DNA of 26,674 nt. Origin: Bimuria novae-zelandiae CBS 107.79. Its lineage: Eukaryota; Ascomycota; Dothideomycetes; Pleosporales; Didymosphaeriaceae. Positions 19,996 to 26,674 of the stretch are shown piece by piece (positions within the stretch are counted from its first letter, which is position 1; each line of letters begins with the position of its first letter). The notes under the pieces were generated by a model that saw only the letters and a program-made list of their open reading frames with translations, was not told where the DNA came from and searched no databases. The stretch is taken from NCBI GenBank assembly GCA_010015655.1, contig ML976710.1, forward strand, positions 14,369 to 41,042. The letters are read 5' to 3'. Position numbers and translations under genes: made by a program.

Positions 19996-20078
19996 ACGCG
20001 TGCATATTGAAGTGGAGCGCGCCTTCCCTGGGTGATGGGTCGCGCCTTCCCTGTCGAGGTTTAGCGACAGAAGGCGCG
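19996..20078. promoter_or_regulatory. Repeated CGCGCCTT boxes and ACGCGT in the RTT109/MRPL15 divergent promoter
   Basis: The 361 bp between the two start codons contains ACGCGT (19996-20001) and two direct copies of CGCGCCTTCCCTG (20018-20030 and 20041-20053). It also contains an inverted copy, CGACAG-AAGGCGCG (20065-20078). The second and third copies can pair as a hairpin with a two-base bulge. ACGCGT is the core site of the fungal MBF cell-cycle factor, which would suit RTT109. Function is inferred, not shown. Confidence 0.4.
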
Positions 20079-20191
20079 TTGGAGCCGTCCGAACTTTTGT
20101 TCTACGAGATACATCTTCCCGTCTTGAGCAGCCCTCGCCGTGGACATCCCACAACGCCCGGTCGCCGTCGCTCTATCTCTCGCAGGCTCCA

Positions 20192-21108
20192 ATGGCTTCC
20201 CTACGGCCCCTTCGAAGTCTGTTTGCGTCCGCGACGTCTGCCCTGAGCGCCGCACAGCCAGCACAGCGCGCCCTCGTGCGGACCTCCGCGCGCGCATTCT
20301 CGACCACAGCACCTTCGCGGAGCCCCGAATACGGCACAGAGGCGGCCGAGCAGCCCCGATGGCAGCAGACACCGCCGCGCATGATGGCGCCCTTTCGCGT
20401 GCGGCCGAAACCTCGAGGCCCCGAATTCAAGGTCAACGACGACCCGCGCAGGCTGGACGATGCCTACGCACGCTTGCTGGGGCCCGGCGGCGACAAAGTG
20501 CTGTCGGAGGAGGTCAAGTGGCTGGCCGTCACGCACAAGAGCTTCGATCACGGCAGGAGAGGCTTCAACGACCGCCTCGCGTACCTGGGTGCGTGTGACA
20601 CATGCGGAAGGAGCAAGCGACATTGAGTGTGCTGACGGGAGAGCAGGGCGGCGCATTGTAATGCTGCAGACGTCGCAGGCGCTGCTCAACGCGCCCCAGG
20701 CCGAAGCGTGGCCGAGGGACAGCAAAGGCACGCCTGTGGCCGACGAGTTTGGCCGCATCCCCTTTCTCCACCCTGCGCTTAGCGGGCTGCGTGGGCTCAC
20801 GGGCGAGGCAAGCGACCAGGTGCTAGACAAGTCGCGGTTAGCGGGCCTCGCAGAGCGTTATGGCTTCGACAAAGTCACACGTTGGAAGCCGAAACGGGTA
20901 TGACTACTACTGAAACATTCCTTCGCCACGCGGCTGCTAACACGCGCAGACGGATAATCTGCAAGGCTCGGGTCTGGAGTCTGTCCTCACCACTACATTG
21001 TACGCCGTCGTGGGCGCCATTGCGCTCGAGCGGGGAGGCGAGATTGCGAACAAAATCACCCAGGACAAGATCCTGGCACCTCTAGGATTTACCTTTACCG
21101 CCGACTAA
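20192..21108 (+). CDS. MRPL15: Mitochondrial large-subunit ribosomal protein mL57 (MRPL15), RNase III-like fold
   Basis: Join 20192-20588, 20647-20897 and 20950-21108, 268 residues. Introns are 58 bp (GTGCGT...GCAG, CTGAC branch) and 52 bp (GTATGA...GCAG, CTAAC branch). The first about 40 residues are Arg/Ser/Ala-rich without acids and end in ARAFSTT, a typical matrix-targeting presequence. The rest is an RNase III-like domain: WLAVTHKSFDHGRRGFNDRLAYLGRR corresponds to the RNase III signature helix. The usual acidic residues after LEFLG are missing (LG followed by RR), as in the non-catalytic ribosomal protein of yeast. The second part (LAGLAERYGFDKV, then LESVLTTTLYAVVGAI and ERGG) completes the fold. 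It should act structurally in mitochondrial translation, not in RNA cleavage. Confidence 0.92.
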
Positions 21109-21741
21109 TACCTTTTCTTTCTTGCATGTACAAAAAATTTAAACCTGTACAACATGTACCATATCTACTGCGCCCAAGTCAAGCGGTGCATGGTCAATCA
21201 AGCACGACGTCTACTTCAACTTCCACTCCTACGTCCTCGGTCGTCAGTCGTTAGTGTCCAGCCCCCGCCGATGGCTGACCATCACCAGAAACGTGGTCCA
21301 GACTCCTGCATGAAGGATGCGCAACCCAGCTCCTCCGCCCATGCGTTCCATCGCGGCTGTCGAATGGCATCTCGTGCTAACCCTCGCTCCGGCCCGTGCG
21401 TCCCCAGACCCGAAACTTGGAGCATCCTTCACATCTCGTGCGGATCAGGCCCCACGAGACAAGCCTACTATTGCACCAATCAAATTAAAGTCGCCCGTAT
21501 AATCCAGCGTGCATTGACTCATTATCCTGCATAATATTCATAACATTACAATCCTTGCTGTAGCTTACGGCAGTTTTCCACTGCCACCAGATCCGCTTAG
21601 TCTCATTCCATAAAGGCGGGGAGAGATGTGCATCCCGTAGACCCACCGTCTCTATCTCGAACGCTGTCGTGCGCACCCACATCTTGTCAATCCCCCTCGC
21701 CCTACAGCGAGGTCCAAGTGCTAACGACCCCTCTCGCATCG
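21109..21741. other. Intergenic region, no supported gene
   Basis: 633 bases between mL57 and the seven-helix membrane protein. The first part is AT-rich with TGTACA-like repeats near 21126-21160 and probably contains the mL57 3' untranslated region. The second part should be the promoter of the next gene. Open frames here show no family motif. Confidence 0.5.
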
Positions 21742-22918
21742 ATGGTGGCCGCCGAAGACTCGGGCATTGGCACTGACGTCCAACTGCCCTTTGTCAATTC
21801 CATAATCATCGCCTCATTCACCACCATCGCTTGGTACAACGTCCTCGAGCTCACCGTCCTCATCCAATCGTTCTTCAAACGCCGTGCAGGCTTCTACTAC
21901 TATTCCCTCCTTGTGGCCACCTACGGCATATTCATTCACTGTCTTGGCCAATTCCTCAAGTTCTACCATATCAATGACACGGGAACGAAAGCGACAGACA
22001 TTGGGTACACCGTCATTGCATTCTCGGGTTGGTGTGCTATGGTGACTGGCCAATCCATAGTGCTATACTCCAGGTTGCATTTGGTGGTGCAAGCACCCTG
22101 GATCCGGTGGATCTTGGTATATATTCTAGCGGACGGCGTCATCCTCCACGGCGTGACAGGAGTGCTGACCTTTTTATCGAACTGCTCTTCCGACCCGACA
22201 CCGTATATTCCTGTCTACTCAGTTGTAGAAAAGATACAAGTCACCATGTTCTTTATACAGGAGTGCTTGCTCTCAGGAATTTATATCTGGAAGACTTCGG
22301 CCATACTGAGGACAGAGGGTCCACTCTTCAACGCGAACGAGAACGCACGAGGAACTCGCGGGCGCAAGGTCATCTTGCATACGCTACTCATGAGTGTCAT
22401 CATCATCGTCCTCGACGCCACAACGCTCGGTCTTGAGTTCGCTGGATGCAAGTTATCCTCTTCTATTAGGCGAATAGTATTGACAATCACTAGTGTATGA
22501 CATCCAAACCTCCTATAAAGGCGCCGTCTACTCCGTCAAGCTCAAGATCGAGTTCGCAATTCTCAACCAGCTCATGAATCTCGTCAAGGGCGCTCTCCGC
22601 GACACGACCATTTCCAGCACGCACATGTCCAAATCTCGCCCACGTCATATGTCACGCTCGATCCGCCCTTCTGAACTAGGACACTCAGCTGGTGCATATT
22701 CACGCATGGATGATGAGCATAATAGGGTCGAGGCCATCAAGCTGCAAAATTTGAGAGTGGGCGAGATCAACAAGACCACCACGACAGAGGTGAGGATTGA
22801 CGCGCTGGAAATAGAGAAGGACGAGGTGTTTAGTCCGGGCGTTAAGAAGGATGGGGGCAGCAGTCGGGGTAGCAGCGAGGTCTATATCATCGAACAGCCA
22901 GGGCGCTCTGGTGTGTGA
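21742..22918 (+). CDS. Seven-helix integral membrane protein, DUF7703-like
   Basis: Join 21742-22447 and 22494-22918, 376 residues. The 46 bp intron starts GCAAGT and ends CACTAG. This GC-AG splice is the one I found that joins LEFAG to YDIQTSYKG in frame, the expected continuation in the family. Seven hydrophobic helices are visible at about residues 17-44, 50-74, 86-111, 121-146, 158-188, 209-232 and 240-265. Helix 3 contains GWCAMVTGQSIVLYSRLHLV and helix 5 the block VEKIQVTMFFIQECLLSGIYIWKT; both are the most family-like segments. The last about 110 residues are hydrophilic and cytosolic. Fungal proteins of this type have no assigned function; a receptor role is possible from topology alone. 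The ATG at 21742 is used because the frame upstream has no other ATG. Confidence 0.85.
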
Positions 22919-23044
22919 TGCTGTATGCAGTTGTTCGTTCGACGACCGTGTTCACTGTAGCGAATCTCATTTGTCTCGTGTACCTGGATGTGGAGACTTG
23001 CGGTGATGGCTAACTAATATGATTTCGGTATAGATGGTCCACGA

Positions 23045-23089
23045 ACGCGATCGTGGAAGTAAAACGCGATCGTGGAAGTAAAACGCGAT
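23045..23089. repeat. 19 bp tandem repeat, about 2.4 copies
   Basis: The unit ACGCGATCGTGGAAGTAAA occurs twice without change (23045-23063, 23064-23082), followed by the first seven bases of a third copy. No coding frame is involved. It is probably a slippage product. Confidence 0.9.
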
Positions 23090-23810
23090 GTGCGCCACTC
23101 TCTGTCGGCCGGTTCGTGCCGCACCGCGTGGCGTGGGAGATCCCGTCGCTCTAGAGACCACGCGAAGAAAAGTGGCTTTGCGAATACCTACCATATGTTG
23201 TCCTGCGGTATCGATCCCCTAGGATGATTCGTTAGTTTGAGTCCCGTGCTGGACTGGTTAGTAGATCTAGAATTTATCTCCTGTTGCGATGGTTATCTGC
23301 TTTCCTATATTGGTAACAAACAACATTCCATGGCTCGGGGGCCTCATTCTAATAACGATTTTGATGGTGTAATGCCCTTCCTATACTCAGACTATAACCA
23401 TCTTCTGCTATAAATACGATGCGAACGTACGCGCACCGTAAGGAGATGCCAATGCAAATTCTCGTAGAATAGCCAAAATATACGACCTCCAACAATTTTT
23501 AGATTACGATGATCACCTTGTGAGTCGTGGTCCGCTCCGCAAGGCTGAATAACCGTTCTGCCCTATAAGTTTTTAAATTCTCTGAGCAGTATGACGAATC
23601 GTAGGGATTTAGTCAGGGAGCTCTTCAGTGATAGCTTTCACGATTCAACAGGTGAGTGTAGGCCAGTTTTATCTGTTTTGTGAAGGATTTGCATCGCTCT
23701 CACTACAGTAAGGTCCCTTCGTAGGTGAAATCAAAAGTCAAAGAATAACACGGATGTACTATAAACAGCCCAAGCGCGGGGAGAGATTTGTTGTTAACGC
23801 TTTGTACCTA

Positions 23811-23843
23811 CAGGTTGAAAGAGGGAGGCACCATTTCAACCTG
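23811..23843. repeat. Perfect 10 bp inverted repeat with 13 base loop
   Basis: CAGGTTGAAA (23811-23820) is exactly complementary to TTTCAACCTG (23834-23843). It could form a hairpin or be a dyad binding site. No gene is close enough to assign a role. Confidence 0.7.
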
Positions 23844-24064
23844 ACCTGACTTTAGTGTCGGCCGACCTGAGTTTTTGGTTAAGGCCATGCGTGGGCCAGC
23901 GCCATGGCTCTAGCACCTAAATAAGTAAGTGGCAGCTAAGCAAGCCACAATATAATCGTAATTCTAACATAATTACCTCCTTCTCCTCTACTCTTAACTA
24001 CACAGCCGCCCACCATGGCAAGCCTCAAAGATTGCGTAAGTGGATTGAAACGTGTTTAGATCAT

Positions 24065-24105
24065 ATTATCCCCCGCATGGCCAACATCGCCCTGGCACGG
24101 GCCAC
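24065..24105 (+). repeat. Left terminal inverted repeat of piggyBac-type element
   Basis: ATTATCCCCCGCATGGCC and following, 41 bases, all identical to the reverse complement of 26343-26383. Similarity continues inward in a diverged form (GCCAAT, then AACACTAA). Confidence 0.95.
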
Positions 24106-24222
24106 ATCTTATTAGCCAATTAGATGCAAATACATCAAAACACTAAATGTTTGTCGTCATGTAGGCAATTTTTGTTTGCCAGCTAAAACACGCCTTTTTT
24201 AAAAGCTTTTATATATGTAACT

Positions 24223-26190
24223 ATGCCTAATCGTACAGCGCTATTAAGCAACAATACTGACTTCGTAAAATATATAAAGTACAGCCTAAAGGCAGGAGAT
24301 TTGCCTAATTTACCTACTTAGCCACCACCCTTATAGCAACTACTTAAAATTAATAATCTATATACTTTTAGACGCGCTCTCTTACCTAACTATATAGATT
24401 TTAACTCTCTTATTGCTTTATTTAACTTATTTTTTGATGCAGGCGTCGTCGATTAAATTGTATACTATATAAATTAGCATGCTAAAAAGCTTTAGGCTAA
24501 CGCGCCCTTAACGCCTAACTACTATTAATAGAAACCTACCTCTCTAAGCGAGCTATATACGTACTTCGCTATTATTATTTATATAGGCGTCCACTAGGAG
24601 CCCTCGCTCGTTAAATACTAGTAAAAGCTTTATAGGACAGCGCCTCGGCATAAGATTAATCGCTATATGTCAAAGGAGAGATAGCAGCAGCTTAATTACT
24701 ACTTATACTATATAGAGGTTAACTAGAGCTTTAAGTCTCCCTTTAGCCAAGTATAGGATCTCTTAGAGACGCTCTGTAAGCGCAGCTTTAAGTACTAGGC
24801 GCCTAGCGTACACCTCTACGTTAATAAAGTAATTACGAGATTTACAGGCCACGCAAGCAAGATTATAATAATAAAAATAAAGCCTACGCCTAAAGGCTTT
24901 AAGATCTAGTGCTTAGCTAATAATAAAGTAATTTTAAACTAGTTATTTTATGCTAGAGGGCGAGGGCCTATTAACTTACTTAACTTACTTGCTAACGCGC
25001 TAGCTTTTACTCCTATAAAGTTAGTTCCTATTACTCTCGTACTCGCCGTAAACGCTGCCAGCCAGCGCCTCTTTCCGCCAAATCTCCACATTATGTGGGA
25101 CGACAATCTCTTTAACACCATCCCCATGCTTAAATATCTTAGATCTAAAGGTATAGGCTGCGCTGGGACAGTCCGCACGACAAAGATAATAACAGAAGAG
25201 ATTTTTAAGGCGATAGCAAAGGCAGAATTACAGGTAGAGGTAGAATTATAGGTAGAGGCGCTAGCTATTAGCACTTGCACGCAGGCAAAGCTCTCGAAGA
25301 AGCGCTTTAATAGTAACCTAATAAAACTTAAAACACACTAACGCGCAAGCTAGAGTGGGGAGATACTTACTAGGCGCTCTCGCAGAGTCGGCAGGTGCTT
25401 TAGGCAGCTTAGAGAGACAACCAGGTCGTTCTTTTTGCCAGTACTGTCGCTGAGCGTGAGTACTTTGCCCTTAACACCATGCTAATGCTCTGCTAACAAT
25501 AGTCGCCACAAGCAACTTAGGTTATTATAAAGCTCTGCCAACGCTTTAAGATAGCTCTAAACAACAAGAAACTCTTTAAGAAAGCCTTTAGCAGCAAGCC
25601 TCTTAAGTTACTAGGTATCCTTTAGATAATAGATAACTATAATTACTATAAGAGCGAGGTTAATCGCTTTAACTAAATAAAAAGCTACTACTCTATTTAG
25701 CAGGTCCGCTAGCGTACCTAGCGCCCGCTCTAGTACTTTCTGCTAGATCTAACGCTTAATAATTGCTACAGGCTCTCTTCGTACTCCTCTCGCGACTCCG
25801 CCAAACGCTTCGGCCACAAGAAGTTCCTATACAAGCTTATTAAACAGCTCTTTGAGCGAGGTGGCCGCCCTACTTAAGGCTCAAACAAGCGTGAGCGACC
25901 TGACGACGTACTCGCTAGCGGAGAGGGCAACTTCAGCAGCTCACATATATCTACAAAGCTATTTATAGAGGGCAAAAGCTGTGTTAATTGCGTGGCAGCT
26001 GGACGTATAATTAATAAGAAGCTCTAATCCTAGACACCTCTAGCATAAGTTATAGGCAATACAAAGTTATTTTATAGCTCTTAACGCCTACCGCGTACTT
26101 GTTATAGCTATACGCTTTGCTAGCTACCTTTATATAGGCTAGAAGTTAATGCTAAGTGCTAGGCAGAGCACCTCCGCCAGCATTAAATAA
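24223..26190 (+). pseudogene. PiggyBac transposase (DDE_Tnp_1_7), stops and frameshift
   Basis: The frame from ATG 24223 shows the piggyBac order. An N-terminal helical part has FFDAGVVD and LSELYTYFAIIIYIGVH. The first catalytic region reads VNKVITRFTGHA, where Asp and Glu are expected in place of Asn and Lys. It is followed by KPTPKGFKI, then IMWDDNLF with the second Asp kept (about 25096) and GCAGTVRT. A one-base shift near 25340-25350 is needed to continue into WGDTY and NQVVLFASTV. The third Asp is kept in IIDNYNYY (25632), and a C-terminal CVNC-AAGR zinc-binding piece follows near 25979. Many TAG/TAA codons interrupt all parts. Ends are approximate. The protein cannot be made. Confidence 0.85.
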
Positions 26191-26342
26191 TTAGGTTAAT
26201 AAACATAAAAGTAAGCTTAACTATTATGTAAACCTATCTTAAAGCCCTTAGAGATGCAAAATCTATGCGAAGTTACCCTACAGAGGCATAATTCTTAGTG
26301 TTCTGCCGGGTCGGAGCAATTCATCCGATTGGCCCTCAAATG

Positions 26343-26383
26343 GTGGCCCGTGCCAGGGCGATGTTGGCCATGCGGGGGATAAT
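26343..26383 (-). repeat. Right terminal inverted repeat of piggyBac-type element
   Basis: Identical reverse complement of 24065-24105 over 41 bases. It retains several CA/TG dinucleotides that RIP would normally attack. Confidence 0.95.
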
Positions 26384-26674
26384 CATGTCTATACAACTTC
26401 ACTTGCCATTTAATAGTGGTGTTGAGTAGCGCTTTGATTGGCGGCGTAGGCTCTGACGTGCGAAGTAAGAGGGAATGTGGAGGTATGCTCCCGCTCGTTT
26501 CCTCTGCTTAGCAGCGTGTTGGCCCAATCGCAGACTATATAAAAAAGCAAATATAACTAACTATATATCTATCAATTATTAAACGCTAGGTACTAAGGGA
26601 GGAGGGAGGGTGAAATTTGCATAGTATTCGTACGAATTCCTGCAGTGGCAATAAGGGTAGTAGGTAGATGGGGG
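26384..26674. other. Right flank of piggyBac element, no supported gene
   Basis: 291 bases to the window edge. A plus-strand stretch (about 26421-26513) is open but has no recognisable motif. A TATA-like ACTATATAAAAAAG lies near 26533-26546. Nothing else could be supported. Confidence 0.4.

Larger units (their letters stand above)
22919..24064. other. Gene-poor region between DUF7703-like gene and piggyBac element
   Basis: No supported coding region. It contains a 19 bp tandem repeat (23045-23089) and a perfect inverted repeat (23811-23843). Its right end resembles a gene start: a pyrimidine-rich tract, then CCACCATGG near 24010-24017, followed 21 bases later by GTAAGT. Confidence 0.5.
24065..26383 (+). 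mobile_element. PiggyBac-type DNA transposon, RIP-degraded inside, perfect ends
   Basis: A 2319 bp element bounded by 41 bp identical inverted repeats. The interior encodes a recognisable but destroyed piggyBac transposase on the plus strand. It is TA-rich, with TAG/TAA replacing Gln and Trp codons as in the Copia element. The flanks do not show the TTAA duplication typical of piggyBac: the left flank reads TCATA and the right flank TCATG when the element is taken as TTATCC...GGATAA. The copy is non-autonomous at best. Confidence 0.85.

Noticed and set aside
20201..20830. A 209-codon minus-strand open frame
   Set aside because: Overlaps both exons and the first intron of mL57 in antisense; the mL57 model is far better supported.
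21628..21741. N-terminal extension of the DUF7703-like protein
   Set aside because: It would start at GTG; the first ATG is at 21742, directly before the helical domain.
23213..23262. A tRNA-like GTTTGAGTCCC box
   Set aside because: No T-stem or acceptor stem pairs around it, and no A box is found at the right distance.
24948..25280. A 110-codon minus-strand open frame
   Set aside because: Antisense to the catalytic region of the piggyBac transposase; open by chance.
1..26674. CRISPR arrays, bacterial operons or a biosynthetic cluster
   Set aside because: No spaced direct-repeat array is present. Introns and gene content are fungal, and the neighbouring genes belong to unrelated pathways.

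Overview
The window looks like a filamentous ascomycete chromosome segment (Pezizomycotina, probably Dothideomycetes; the class is an inference). It has short 46-61 bp introns with CTAAC/CTGAC-like branch points. Its fungal genes include a CipC-like protein, Rtt109 and a fungal-type ceramide glucosyltransferase. It also carries transposable elements with the C-to-T/G-to-A decay expected from repeat-induced point mutation (RIP): CAG, CAA and TGG codons have become TAG and TAA stops.

Layout. 1-5242: a Ty1/Copia LTR retrotransposon cut by the left window edge, with all domains traceable but riddled with stops. 5243-5668: the C-terminal half of a dead Tc1/mariner transposase directly abutting the LTR. 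6629-7077: a CipC-like (DUF3759) gene. 7317-9840: a minus-strand arylsulfotransferase-like pseudogene, split at a TA by a complete Fot1/Pogo element (7533-9359) whose transposase still has an open 432-codon frame and the whole DDD triad. 9841-11183: no convincing gene.

11184-22918 is a compact housekeeping block. It holds a 1193-residue single-pass membrane protein with a huge disordered tail (+), a GNAT acetyltransferase broken by one in-frame stop (+), ceramide glucosyltransferase (-), the H3-K56 acetyltransferase Rtt109 (-), mitochondrial ribosomal protein mL57/MRPL15 (+), and a seven-helix membrane protein of the DUF7703 type with an apparent GC-AG intron (+). Rtt109 and mL57 diverge from a 361 bp shared promoter containing repeated CGCGCCTT boxes. 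The genes belong to unrelated pathways (sphingolipid synthesis, chromatin, mitochondrial translation), with no sign of a biosynthetic cluster.

22919-24064 is gene-poor, with a 19 bp tandem repeat and a perfect 10 bp inverted repeat. 24065-26383 is a piggyBac-type element. Its transposase is destroyed by stops and at least one frameshift, while its 41 bp terminal inverted repeats are still identical.

I see no clear new biological system. The points best worth following are the nested Fot1-in-arylsulfotransferase disruption with its uneven stop distribution, the piggyBac element with perfect ends but no TTAA target site, the large unknown membrane/disordered protein, and the single-stop GNAT gene. 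Family names come from motif recognition by eye; no database search was run.
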